Below are positions 43,570 to 52,344 of a stretch of 64,000 bases of DNA, one piece after another (within the stretch, counting starts at the first letter, position 1; every line of letters starts with the position of its first letter). The position numbers and the translations under genes were made by a program. This DNA is from Olsenella uli (lineage in GTDB: Bacteria; Actinomycetota; Coriobacteriia; Coriobacteriales; Atopobiaceae), in the NCBI RefSeq assembly GCF_901212655.1, contig NZ_CAAKON010000009.1, forward strand, positions 24,755 through 88,754, read 5' to 3'. The notes under the pieces are model-generated. The model worked only from the letters and a program-made list of their open reading frames with translations. It did no database searches and was not told the DNA's origin.

Positions 43570-44988
43570 GTGCTGCTGAATGATGACTTTCTGTTGACGA
43601 CCGATTGGGCAAAGAGGTTGTTCCACGAGCACGCCGAACACATGCCCATCATCGACTACCACTGCCACCTCGTGCCGGCCGAGATTTGCGAGGACAAGGG
43701 CTACGAGAACCTCGCGCAGGTGTGGCTCTACGACAACGGCTTTGGCGACCACTACAAGTGGCGCCTGCTACGCGCCAACGGCACGCCGGAGTCCGTCATC
43801 CGCGGCGACGACGACTACGCCAAGTACCTGGCGTTTGTTGACGCTCTTCAGAAGGCACCCGGCAATCCCATCTACGAGTGGAGCCACCTGGAGCTCCGCC
43901 GCGTCTTTGGCATCGACCTGCAGATTACGCGCGCCAACGCGCAGGAGATCTGGGACCGCGCCAACGCCCTGCTCGCCACGCCCGAGTTCCACGCCAAGGG
44001 TCTCATCAAGAAGTTCAACGTGAAGTGCATCTGCACCACGGATGACCCTGCGAGCGACCTGGCCTACCACAAGCGCCTTGCCGCCGAGGAGGAGCAGAAC
44101 GGCTTCCGCGTGCTGCCGACGTTCCGCCCGGACGGCCTCATGGGCATCGACGCTCCCGGCTTCCCGGCCTACATCGCCAAGCTCGCCGAGGCCACGGGTG
44201 CCGCTGTCAGTGACTGGAAGAGCCTCAAGGCGGCGGCCGAGGCTCGCGTGGAGTACTTCCACGAGGTGGGCGCCCGCCTTGCGGACCATGGTGCCAATAC
44301 CTTCTGCTTCACAACTGCCTCTGATGACGTGGTGGACGGCATCGTGCGCCGCGCGCTTTCCGGCGAGGCTGTGACGCCCGAGGAGGTGGGCCAGTACCAG
44401 ACCGCTCTCACGCTGGCCCTCATGGCGGCCTACGAGCGCCACAGCTGGGTGCTCCAGATTCACGGCAACTGCTTCCGCAACGACTCAACCCTCGGGTTCG
44501 AGCAGTGTGGCCCCGACTGCGGCTTTGACTCCGTGGGTGACCAGCCAGACTTCGTCTTCCAGCTCAAGCGGCTCTTTGACGCCGCCCAGCAGGACGGCGC
44601 GCTGCCCCGCATCATCCTCTACAGCCTCAACGACACCGACTGGCTGGCCGCCGCGTCGCTCTGTGGCTCCTTCCAGGGTGGCTGCAAGATGCGCATGCAG
44701 TTTGGCAACGCCTGGTGGTTCAACGACACCCTCTCCGGCATGGAGAAGCAGATCACCATGTTCGCGGAGCAGGGTTTGCTTGGCAACTTCACCGGCATGC
44801 TCACTGACTCCCGCAGCTTCCTCTCCTACCCGCGCCACGAGTACTTCCGCCGCGTTCTGTGCCGCGTGCTCGGTCGTTGGGTGGAGGAGGGCAAGCTCCC
44901 GGATGACGATGCGTTCCTGGGGGCGATTGTGGAGGATGTCTGTTATAACAACGCCCGCACCTACTTCGGCTTCTTCGACGCCGAATAA
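43570..44988 (+). CDS. uxaC: Glucuronate isomerase
   Basis: 472 residues, amidohydrolase-fold uronate isomerase converting D-glucuronate to D-fructuronate (and galacturonate to tagaturonate). The metal-binding DYHCHL is at 30-34; further features are CTTDDPASDL, a RPDGLMG segment, LQIHGNCFRNDS, QFGNAWWFNDT and TDSRSFLSYPRHEYFRR. It starts with GTG at 43570, preceded by GAGAGGAC. It completes the glucuronate-to-KDG set with uxuB and uxuA. Confidence 0.95.
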   Translation: MLLNDDFLLTTDWAKRLFHEHAEHMPIIDYHCHLVPAEICEDKGYENLAQVWLYDNGFGDHYKWRLLRANGTPESVIRGDDDYAKYLAFVDALQKAPGNPIYEWSHLELRRVFGIDLQITRANAQEIWDRANALLATPEFHAKGLIKKFNVKCICTTDDPASDLAYHKRLAAEEEQNGFRVLPTFRPDGLMGIDAPGFPAYIAKLAEATGAAVSDWKSLKAAAEARVEYFHEVGARLADHGANTFCFTTASDDVVDGIVRRALSGEAVTPEEVGQYQTALTLALMAAYERHSWVLQIHGNCFRNDSTLGFEQCGPDCGFDSVGDQPDFVFQLKRLFDAAQQDGALPRIILYSLNDTDWLAAASLCGSFQGGCKMRMQFGNAWWFNDTLSGMEKQITMFAEQGLLGNFTGMLTDSRSFLSYPRHEYFRRVLCRVLGRWVEEGKLPDDDAFLGAIVEDVCYNNARTYFGFFDAE

Positions 44989-45057
44989 GGCGCCATCTCG
45001 GCCTTCGCCCCTCTTGGCGCCGGGCTGATGCGAGGGTTACGTAATCTGCACGCTTTT

Positions 45058-45097
45058 CTGCCGCGTTCGTGTCATGGTTGGTCGGACGCGGCAGTTT
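45058..45097 (+). terminator. Hairpin after uxaC
   Basis: Perfect 9-bp stem CTGCCGCGT/ACGCGGCAG (45058-45066 with 45086-45094) followed by only TTT; a weak or partial terminator before the next gene. Confidence 0.45.
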
Positions 45098-45115
45098 CGT
45101 AGAAGGGGAGGGCAC

Positions 45116-46252
45116 ATGGCCGAGGAGTTTCCCGCCATAGCGTCTCCGCTGCACCTGGGGCCCGAGGGCAGGGGCGCCACGCTCAAGAATCGCATCGTGT
45201 TCTCGCCCACGACCTTTGGCCTGCCGCACGATGCCTACGTGCGGCGCATCGCGGGCATCGCCCGGGGCGGCTGCGCCATGGTCGTCATCGGCGACGTCCC
45301 CGTGCGCAGGCACGAGCGCGCGAGCCTCTTCTCGCGCAAGGGCGCGGCCGAGTACCGCGACCTCGTCGAGGCCATCCATGCCGGAGGCGCCCTCGCCGCC
45401 GCCCAGCTCCACGAGTCAGACTCTGACTTCAAGGCGCTCATTCCCTACGTGCCGGGCGTCCTTATGAAGAAGATTTCGATGATGGAGCTCCGTCACATCC
45501 TCAACGAGAAGGCAAAGGAGCTCGTCACGAACATGCCCGTCCGCAAGGTGCGCGCCATCACGGCGGCCTTTGGCCCGGCGGCGGTGCGTGCCCGCGAGCT
45601 TGGCTTCGACGTCATGCAGATTCACGGTGATCGCATGGTGGGCAGCTTCTCCAGCGCCCTCATGAGCAGTCGCGAGGACGAGTACGGCGGCTCCCCAGAG
45701 CGCCGCACCCGCTTTGCCGTGGAGGCCGTGCGCGCCGTGCGCGAGGCGGTGCCCGAGATGGCCATCGACTACAAGCTCGCCGTTCGCCAGGAGGACCCCC
45801 GCTATGGGCAGGCGGGCGTGCTGCTTGAGGAGCTGCCGGTCTTCGTGCCGCTGCTGGAGGAGGCAGGCGTCTCCAGCTTCTCGGTGGCGCTTGCCAACCA
45901 TGGCAGCCTCGAGGACACCATCCCTCCCCGCAAGCATCCCTACTTTGGCAGCGAGGGCTGCTTCCTGCGCTATGCGGACGAGGTTCGCAAGCTCACGAAG
46001 CTGCCAGTCTCGGGCGTGGGCTCGCTCGGTACGCCCTCGTTTGTGGAGGAGCAGATCGCGGGCGGGCGCATCGACTTCGCGCTCATGAGCCGCCAGCTGC
46101 TGGCAGACCCCGAATGGCCCAACAAGGTGCTCGACGGCCGCGCGGGCGAGGTCCGGCGCTGCGTGCGCTGCAACAAGGACTGCCTTGGCGGCATGCAGCG
46201 CCACGAGGGCACGCACTGCGTCTTCGATGCCAAGACCGGCGCCGCCGGCTGA
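45116..46252 (+). CDS. Old-yellow-enzyme-type NADH:flavin oxidoreductase without FAD/NAD module
   Basis: 378 residues: the FMN-binding TIM barrel of the OYE/2-enoate reductase family followed by a cluster C349-x2-C352-x3-C356-x11-C368 that would bind 4Fe-4S, and then an abrupt end. The FAD/NAD(P) domain found in its 642-residue paralogue (59797-61725) is absent, so it may need a separate reductase. The usual HGAHGYL substrate motif is HGDRMVG here (H170). GGGGAGGG lies before ATG 45116. It sits between uxaC and the GH2 gene in the same orientation. Substrate unknown; a plant phenolic or other unsaturated acid is a guess. Confidence 0.82.
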   Translation: MAEEFPAIASPLHLGPEGRGATLKNRIVFSPTTFGLPHDAYVRRIAGIARGGCAMVVIGDVPVRRHERASLFSRKGAAEYRDLVEAIHAGGALAAAQLHESDSDFKALIPYVPGVLMKKISMMELRHILNEKAKELVTNMPVRKVRAITAAFGPAAVRARELGFDVMQIHGDRMVGSFSSALMSSREDEYGGSPERRTRFAVEAVRAVREAVPEMAIDYKLAVRQEDPRYGQAGVLLEELPVFVPLLEEAGVSSFSVALANHGSLEDTIPPRKHPYFGSEGCFLRYADEVRKLTKLPVSGVGSLGTPSFVEEQIAGGRIDFALMSRQLLADPEWPNKVLDGRAGEVRRCVRCNKDCLGGMQRHEGTHCVFDAKTGAAG

Positions 46253-46271
46253 GCCTCCTGCTGCCGCGAGC

Positions 46272-46326
46272 GGTCATAACCTCGAGCCCAAGGGGCAGGC
46301 GGTCCCCTGAGGTCGAGGTTATGGCC
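46272..46326 (+). terminator. Long-stem hairpin downstream of the short OYE gene
   Basis: A 14-bp stem (46272-46285 with 46313-46326, one G-T pair) with a further inner GGGG/CCCC pairing, 20 bases after the stop. No T-tract. Confidence 0.5.
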
Positions 46327-46403
46327 GAGGGCCGCATGACCGGGGCCCGCCCTTGCTCGGGCTCGCCCCGCTCACGTTGCCGCGCTTTCGCCCCTAGACT
46401 TCA

Positions 46404-46417
46404 GCTAATACATCAAT
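46404..46417. promoter_or_regulatory. GntR-type operator 2a (GCTAATACATCAAT)
   Basis: Degenerate match to the island palindrome, 246 bases upstream of operator 2b. Confidence 0.5.
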
Positions 46418-46594
46418 TTTGCCGCTAGCTTCAGTGGGCAACCGGGCAATCGGCCAGTGAGCCGCACGATGGGAACCTGTGTCCAAGCCTCCGCTCGCAG
46501 CCGCATTAATTCATTGATTACCTGCGAAAACTGGCATCCCAGTACCGTTCTCCGGCTAGGTGTGGCCGTCCGGTGCCCTCACGGGCCAAAACCG

Positions 46595-46600
46595 ACCGTT
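46595..46600 (+). promoter_or_regulatory. ACCGTT upstream element of the GH2 promoter
   Basis: ACCGTT in the context AAAACCGACCGTTCGCCGG, 55 bases upstream of operator 2b. The same element recurs at 54-56 bases in three other island promoters. A second ACCGTT copy is at 46544-46549. Confidence 0.5.
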
Positions 46601-46649
46601 CGCCGGATGGATGCATCCTGCCCTCAAGAATCCCTAAAACACCCCATAA

Positions 46650-46663
46650 ACTGATACATCAGT
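46650..46663. promoter_or_regulatory. GntR-type operator 2b (ACTGATACATCAGT)
   Basis: Nearly perfect palindrome, extended to TAACTGATACATCAGTTA, 91 bases before the GH2 start. It overlaps a plausible -10 box (GATACA). Confidence 0.8.
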
Positions 46664-46753
46664 TAGCATGCCCAGGACCCGGAGGGTCGGCATGTAGGGC
46701 ACGCGGACCGCACGCGAGGCGCGCCGGCGGGCGTGGCGTGAGAAGGGATACCC

Positions 46754-48730
46754 ATGCGCACCTATGAGAACCTGAACGAGGGCTGGAGCTTCACGGGGCC
46801 AGATGGCACCGCCGCCCAGGTCAACGTTCCGCACACGTGGAACGCCATCGACGGCCAGGACGGCGGCAATGACTACTGGCGCGGCGCCTGCACCTATGCT
46901 CGCACGTTCACCACGCCTGCGCACGAGGCAGATCAGGTTGTCTACCTTGAGTTCGATGGCGTCAACGCCTCGGCAGACGTGGAGCTCAACGGCGCCGCCC
47001 TCGCGCACCACGACGGCGGCTACTCCACCTTCCGCGTCAACGTCACCGACACGCTCGGGCCCACGGGCGAGGCCAACGAGCTCGTTGTGCGCGTGGACAA
47101 CTCCAAGAACGACCGCGTCTACCCGCAGAAGGCCGACTTCACCTTCTACGGTGGCATCTACCGCGACGTCAAGCTCCTCGTGGCGAGCGGCACCCACTTC
47201 GCCCTCGACCACTTTGGCGGCCCCGGCCTTGCCGTGACGCCCAAGATCGATGACGCCGCCACCACGGCCGAGGTTCGCGTCCAGGGTTGGGTCGAGGGTC
47301 CGACCGCGGAGGGCGCCGTCGTGCGCGTCAGCCTCACCGACGCCGAGGGGGCCGAGGTGGCCTCCGCGAGCGCTACCGTGTCCGACGGCGTGGCCGACGC
47401 CACGCTCGCCATCGAGAACGTCCGCCGCTGGGACGGCGTCAAGGATCCCTACCTCTACGCCGCGTCCCTCACGCTTGAGGTTGCCGGCGTGCCCACGGAT
47501 GCCGTGAGCTGCCGCTTTGGCGTTCGCAGCTTCCACATCGACGCCGACAGGGGCTTCTTCCTGAACGGCCGCAGCTACCCGCTGCGCGGCGTCTCGCGCC
47601 ACCAGGACCGCAAGGGCATCGGCAACGCCCTCACGCCCGAGATGCACCGCGAGGACATGGAGCTCATCAAGGAGATCGGTGCCAACACCATCCGCCTCGC
47701 GCACTACCAGCACAGCCAGGTCTTCTACGACCTGTGTGACGAGGCCGGCATGGTGGTCTGGGCCGAGATTCCCTACATCTCCGAGCACATGCCGAACGGT
47801 CGCGAGAACACCATCTCGCAGATGAGGGAACTCATCATCCAGAACTACAACCACGCGAGCATCTGCGTGTGGGGCCTCTCCAACGAGATCACCATCTCCA
47901 CCAAGGACAACGCTGACATGCTGGACAACCACCGCGTGCTCAACGACCTCGTCCACGAGATGGACCCCACGCGCCCCACGACGCTCGCCTGCTACGCGAT
48001 GTGCCTCTGGAACAACAAGAGCGCCCACGTCTCCGACGTCGTGGCCTGGAACCTCTACCTGGGCTGGTACGTGCCCGGCCTCTGGCTCAACAAGGCCTGG
48101 CTTGGCGTCTGGCGCCTGCTCCACAGGAACCGTCCCATCGGCATGAGCGAGTATGGCTGCGAGGCCATGCCCAACCTCCACTCCTCCAAGCCCCGCCGCG
48201 AGGACCACACGGAGGAGTACCAGTGCGTCTACCACGAGTACATGCTCAAGTTCTTTGACAAGCGCCCTTTCTTCTGGGCCACGCATGTCTGGAACATGTT
48301 CGACTTCGCGGCCGACGCGCGCGACCAGGGTGGCGAGCCCGGCATGAACCACAAGGGCCTCGTCACCTTTGACCGCAAGACCAAGAAGGACGCCTTCTTT
48401 GCCTACAAGGCCTGGTGGAGCGACGAGCCGTTCGTGCACGTCTGCGGCAGCCGCTATGTTGACCGTCCCGAGAAGACGACGCTCGTGAAGGTCTACTCCA
48501 ACCAGCCCGAGGTGTCGCTCTACGCCAACGGCCAGCTCGTGGGCACGCAGCGCGGCGAGCACACCTTTGCCTTCTACGTGACGCTGGGGGAGGGAGAGAC
48601 CAGGATCGAAGCCCGCTCCGGAGACCTCAACGACGGCTGCACGCTCCGCAAGGTCGACAAGCCCAACCCCGCCTACAAGCTGCACGAGGGCAAGAAGCAG
48701 AAGAACAACTGGACGGACAACGAGGCGTAG
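46754..48730 (+). CDS. Glycoside hydrolase family 2 enzyme, probable beta-glucuronidase
   Basis: 658 residues with no signal peptide. It has the GH2 sugar-binding domain (WRGACTYARTF, FYGGIYRDV), an immunoglobulin-like domain and the TIM barrel. The acid/base is E378 in WGLSNEIT and the nucleophile is E466 in IGMSEYGCEA. Near the barrel end N532-H-K534 (NHKGLVTFDRKTKK) matches the NxK position that binds the uronate carboxylate in beta-glucuronidases. Related beta-galactosidases can show a similar N-x-K stretch, so the glucuronidase call rests also on uxuAB/uxaC sharing the same operator. AGAAGGG precedes the ATG. GH3-a follows without an operator and may be cotranscribed. Confidence 0.85.
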   Translation: MRTYENLNEGWSFTGPDGTAAQVNVPHTWNAIDGQDGGNDYWRGACTYARTFTTPAHEADQVVYLEFDGVNASADVELNGAALAHHDGGYSTFRVNVTDTLGPTGEANELVVRVDNSKNDRVYPQKADFTFYGGIYRDVKLLVASGTHFALDHFGGPGLAVTPKIDDAATTAEVRVQGWVEGPTAEGAVVRVSLTDAEGAEVASASATVSDGVADATLAIENVRRWDGVKDPYLYAASLTLEVAGVPTDAVSCRFGVRSFHIDADRGFFLNGRSYPLRGVSRHQDRKGIGNALTPEMHREDMELIKEIGANTIRLAHYQHSQVFYDLCDEAGMVVWAEIPYISEHMPNGRENTISQMRELIIQNYNHASICVWGLSNEITISTKDNADMLDNHRVLNDLVHEMDPTRPTTLACYAMCLWNNKSAHVSDVVAWNLYLGWYVPGLWLNKAWLGVWRLLHRNRPIGMSEYGCEAMPNLHSSKPRREDHTEEYQCVYHEYMLKFFDKRPFFWATHVWNMFDFAADARDQGGEPGMNHKGLVTFDRKTKKDAFFAYKAWWSDEPFVHVCGSRYVDRPEKTTLVKVYSNQPEVSLYANGQLVGTQRGEHTFAFYVTLGEGETRIEARSGDLNDGCTLRKVDKPNPAYKLHEGKKQKNNWTDNEA

Positions 48731-48886
48731 CGCCCATGCGCGTGCCCGGCGGCCTCGCCTGCCGGGGTCTGGCCGCGCGCTCGGCTGAGCCGTTGACGCT
48801 CGCCCCTCGTGCGGCCCGGACTCCCGGCGGCGAGGCCTTCGGCCGCCGACCGCGGCCGCGAGCTCCTCTTAGGAAGGAAGGAATCT

Positions 48887-51800
48887 ATGAGCTCATATAA
48901 GGTTCAGAAGAAGCTGTGGAACAAGGGGAGGCGCCGTGCGGCGAGGCCGTTCAAGGGCCTCTCATTCCTCATGGCGATCCTGTTCATCGTCTGTTGCGTG
49001 GCGCTGTACATCGTCGAGTGGTTCCCGATGTCGTTCGACCTCGTCACGAACTCCTCACGCTACACCATCAAGAAGCCCAACCCCAACGCCCAGTACTTCC
49101 AGAGCGACTTCGCCTCCGACGAGGAGCGCGTGGAGTATGGCAAGCAGCTCTCCCAGACGGTCGAGGCCGAGGGTGCAACGCTGCTCAAGAACGACGGTGA
49201 CGCGCTGCCGCTGCCCGCCGGTGCCAAGGTGAGCCTCATCGGTAACGCCAGCACCAACCCGGTCTACGGCGGCACGGGCTCCGCCGGCCTCGACACCTCC
49301 GAGGTCAAGACCTTCAGGCAGGCGCTCGAGGACAACGGCTTCAAGGTCAACTCCGACCTCTGGAGCTTCTACACCGAGGGCGCGGGCGCCGAGTACTCCC
49401 GCAAGGCTCCCTCGGGCATGGTCGCCACCGCCGAGGATACCTACTCCGCCAACGAGGTTCCCCTCTCCGCCTACGGCGACGCCGAGTGGAACAGCATGGC
49501 CGAGTACGGCGACGCCGCCATCATGGTGGTCTCGCGCGTGGGTGGCGAGGGTGCTGACCTGCCGAGCGACACCGCCGATGCCGAGAGCGCCGGTTACCTG
49601 GGCCTCGACAACAACGAGCGCGACATGCTCAAGAAGCTCAAGGAGCTCAAGGAGGCCGGCAAGGTCAACCGCATCATCGTGCTGCTCAACTCCTCCAACT
49701 CCATCCAGCTGGACTTCCTCTCCAACCCCGCCTATGACGTGGACGCCGTCATGTGGGTGGGCGGCATGGGCGGCCAGGGCATCTCCGCCGTGGCCGACAT
49801 CCTCTCCGGCCTCGTGAACCCGTCCGGCCGTCTCACGGACGCCTTCCTGGCCGACAACACCACGAGTCCCGCGATGGCCAACTTTGGCTCCTGGGACTAT
49901 GCCAATGCCGAGGAGGCCGGGCTCGACAAGTACAACGGCAACTACGTCATCTACCAGGAGGGTATCTACGTAGGCTATCGCTACTACGAGACCCGCTACG
50001 AGGACTACGTCATGGGCACCGGCAACGCCGGCGGCTATGACTACGCGGCAGACGTGGCCTTCCCGTTTGGCTCGGGCCTGTCCTACACCACCTTTGGCTA
50101 CAGCAACATGCAGGTGACCTACGACAGCGCGAGCGACACCTACAAGGTGCAGCTCGACGTTACCAACACCGGCAGCGTTGCCGGCAAGCACACGGTGGAG
50201 GTCTTTGGCCAGAGCCCCTACACGGACTACGACCGCGCCAACGACGTGGAGAAGAGCTCCGTCCAGCTCGTGGGCTTTGACAAGACCGACGAGCTGCAGC
50301 CCGGCGAGACCGAGACCGTGGTGGTCTCCGTCTCCGGCGCCGACCTCGCCTCCTACGACGCCAAGGGCGCCAAGACCTACATCCTGGACGCCGGCGACTA
50401 CCGCCTCACCGTTGCCGCCGACGCGCACGCCGCCGCCAACAACTTCCTGGCCGCCAAGGGCTACACGCCCGCCACGACCGACGGCCGCATGGACGCCACC
50501 GGCGACGCGAGCCTCGTCTACACCTGGAACAACCCGGTGCTCGACACCACCACGTACGCCACGAGCGCCAAGACCGGCGCCCAGATCACCAACCAGTTCG
50601 ACGACGCCGACATCAACGCCTACGAGGGTGCCTCCGAGGATGGTGTCACCTACCTGTCCCGCGCGGACTGGGACGGCACCTTCCCGCGCGAGGTCGTGAA
50701 GCTCACGGCCACCGAGGCCCTCGTGAAGGAGCTCGCCTACAGCCGCTACGATACCGGCTCCTACACGGGCGAGTATCTGAACGCCTCCATGCCCACGCTT
50801 GGCGCCAAGAACGGCCTCAAGGCCGTGAACCTGCAGGGCAAGGACTTCGACGACCCGATGTGGGACGAGCTGCTCGACCAGCTGACGGCCGACGACATGG
50901 CCTACCTCCTGGGCAGCGCCTTCCACTACACGCAGCCCATCGAGAGCGTCGACCTCACCGGCACGCGTGACGAGAACGGCCCCACCGGCCTCACCACCAC
51001 GCTCTTTGGCGGCAAGAAGACCAACGTCAAGACGATGGGCCTGCCCTCCGAGGATGTCATGGGCGCCACCTACAACACCAACCTGCTCAACGACGTGGGC
51101 CGCGTCATCGGCAACGACTGCATCGCCGCCGGCGTCTCGTTCCTCTACGGACCGGGTGCCAACATCCACCGCACGAGCTACTCCGGCCGCAACTTCGAGT
51201 ACTTCTCCGAGGACGGTTTCCTCTCCGGCAAACTGCTTGCCGCCGAGTGCGCGGGCATCGAGTCCAAGGGCGCGCACGTGATGATCAAGCACTTCGCGCT
51301 CAACGACCAGGAGCTCGACCGCTCCGGCATCTGCGTGTGGGCCAACGAGCAGGCCATCCGCGAGGTCTACCTCAAGGCCTTCGAGGCCGCCTTCACCGAG
51401 GCCGACGCCAACGGCGTCATGAGCTCGTACAGCCGCGTGGGCGCGCACTGGAACGGTGCCGACCACGGCATGATCGGCGGCGTGCTTCGCGGCGAGTGGG
51501 GCTGCAAGGGTGCCGTCATCACGGATAACTCTGCCCTCAACAACCACTGGATGGATGGTCCGGACAGCGTGCTCGCCGGCGCCGACCTGTTCGACTCCAT
51601 GACCGAGATCGAGTACGACCAGCTGCTCAAGCACGCGAAGGACCCGGTTGTGGTGTCTGCGATGCGCGACTCCTGCCACCGCGTGATCTACTCGATCGTG
51701 AACTCGCTCGCCGTGAACGGCATGGATGCCAACAGCGAGGTCGACGCCCACGACCCCGGCTACCTCGCCGCCATCAAGGCTGCGGCCTCCGGCACGGGCG

Positions 51801-51895
51801 CGCTCACGGTGCTGTTCATCGCTCTGGGCTGCAAGCGTCGCATCGCCTACGGCCGCGCGAACCCGAAGCCCCGCAAGGCCAGCTTCGTGGAGTAA
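48887..51895 (+). CDS. Membrane-anchored GH3 glycosidase with permuted domains (GH3-a)
   Basis: 1002 residues. A basic N-terminus and helix (about 25-44) anchor it. The GH3 alpha/beta-sandwich domain comes first (about 80-420), then a fibronectin-III-like domain (FPFGSGLSYTTF onward), and the catalytic TIM barrel comes last with KHFALNDQE (K801) and the nucleophile D880 in GAVITDNS. A second helix (about 962-981) and basic tail close the protein. Ordinary GH3 enzymes have barrel first; the reversed order is known from some rumen bacterial beta-glucosidases. Two anchors hold the enzyme at the membrane. AGGAAGGAAGG precedes the ATG. The substrate is probably a beta-glucoside or beta-xyloside. 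Confidence 0.88.
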   Translation: MSSYKVQKKLWNKGRRRAARPFKGLSFLMAILFIVCCVALYIVEWFPMSFDLVTNSSRYTIKKPNPNAQYFQSDFASDEERVEYGKQLSQTVEAEGATLLKNDGDALPLPAGAKVSLIGNASTNPVYGGTGSAGLDTSEVKTFRQALEDNGFKVNSDLWSFYTEGAGAEYSRKAPSGMVATAEDTYSANEVPLSAYGDAEWNSMAEYGDAAIMVVSRVGGEGADLPSDTADAESAGYLGLDNNERDMLKKLKELKEAGKVNRIIVLLNSSNSIQLDFLSNPAYDVDAVMWVGGMGGQGISAVADILSGLVNPSGRLTDAFLADNTTSPAMANFGSWDYANAEEAGLDKYNGNYVIYQEGIYVGYRYYETRYEDYVMGTGNAGGYDYAADVAFPFGSGLSYTTFGYSNMQVTYDSASDTYKVQLDVTNTGSVAGKHTVEVFGQSPYTDYDRANDVEKSSVQLVGFDKTDELQPGETETVVVSVSGADLASYDAKGAKTYILDAGDYRLTVAADAHAAANNFLAAKGYTPATTDGRMDATGDASLVYTWNNPVLDTTTYATSAKTGAQITNQFDDADINAYEGASEDGVTYLSRADWDGTFPREVVKLTATEALVKELAYSRYDTGSYTGEYLNASMPTLGAKNGLKAVNLQGKDFDDPMWDELLDQLTADDMAYLLGSAFHYTQPIESVDLTGTRDENGPTGLTTTLFGGKKTNVKTMGLPSEDVMGATYNTNLLNDVGRVIGNDCIAAGVSFLYGPGANIHRTSYSGRNFEYFSEDGFLSGKLLAAECAGIESKGAHVMIKHFALNDQELDRSGICVWANEQAIREVYLKAFEAAFTEADANGVMSSYSRVGAHWNGADHGMIGGVLRGEWGCKGAVITDNSALNNHWMDGPDSVLAGADLFDSMTEIEYDQLLKHAKDPVVVSAMRDSCHRVIYSIVNSLAVNGMDANSEVDAHDPGYLAAIKAAASGTGALTVLFIALGCKRRIAYGRANPKPRKASFVE

Positions 51896-51947
51896 GGGGG
51901 CAAGAGGGCGGAAAAGCGCTCGTAGATGCCGATAAAGGCTATCAGCG

Positions 51948-51961
51948 ACTGACATATCACA
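51948..51961. promoter_or_regulatory. GntR-type operator 3a (ACTGACATATCACA)
   Basis: Degenerate copy of the island palindrome, 157 bases upstream of operator 3b, in the GH3-a/GH3-b gap. Confidence 0.5.
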
Positions 51962-51978
51962 AGGCACCAGCCCAATGA

Positions 51979-52013
51979 GAGGGCGGCTTCGGCGAGTAAC
52001 CGAAGCCGCCCTC
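51979..52013 (+). terminator. Hairpin terminator-like structure after GH3-a
   Basis: Perfect 14-bp stem (51979-51992 with 52000-52013) and a 7-base loop; no T-tract follows. It separates the GH3-a transcript from the GH3-b promoter. Confidence 0.6.
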
Positions 52014-52048
52014 AGGCGTTATAGCTCGCCGTTTACCTATCTGTAACT

Positions 52049-52054
52049 ACCGTT
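52049..52054 (+). promoter_or_regulatory. ACCGTT upstream element of the GH3-b promoter
   Basis: ACCGTT (in TAACTACCGTTCAGCC) 56 bases upstream of operator 3b. Confidence 0.5.
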
Positions 52055-52104
52055 CAGCCTATCTACAGCTTGCGGATGACAACCTTTAAAGAAATCGAAC
52101 GGAG

Positions 52105-52118
52105 ACTGATATACCAGT
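52105..52118. promoter_or_regulatory. GntR-type operator 3b (ACTGATATACCAGT)
   Basis: Near-perfect palindrome (extended GACTGATATACCAGTC) 227 bases before the GH3-b start; contains a -10-like TATACC. Confidence 0.8.
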
Positions 52119-52344
52119 CATGAGCGCAGGGGTAGCAGGGCTCCCGCGGGTAAGCCGGAGTCTGCGGGTCATCACAGACGCCACATGCGTCTTCTGGCTA
52201 CCAACCTGGGTGAAGCGCCTGCACCGCAATCCTCGGATGCGGGCGCCGGAGGAAGGGGGAGCGAGTGAAGGGGCCACGGGCCCCGCATGCGGCTGTTGCC
52301 ACGCGGGCAACGTGCCGCCCACACGTACCGAAAGAGGGAAGTGC

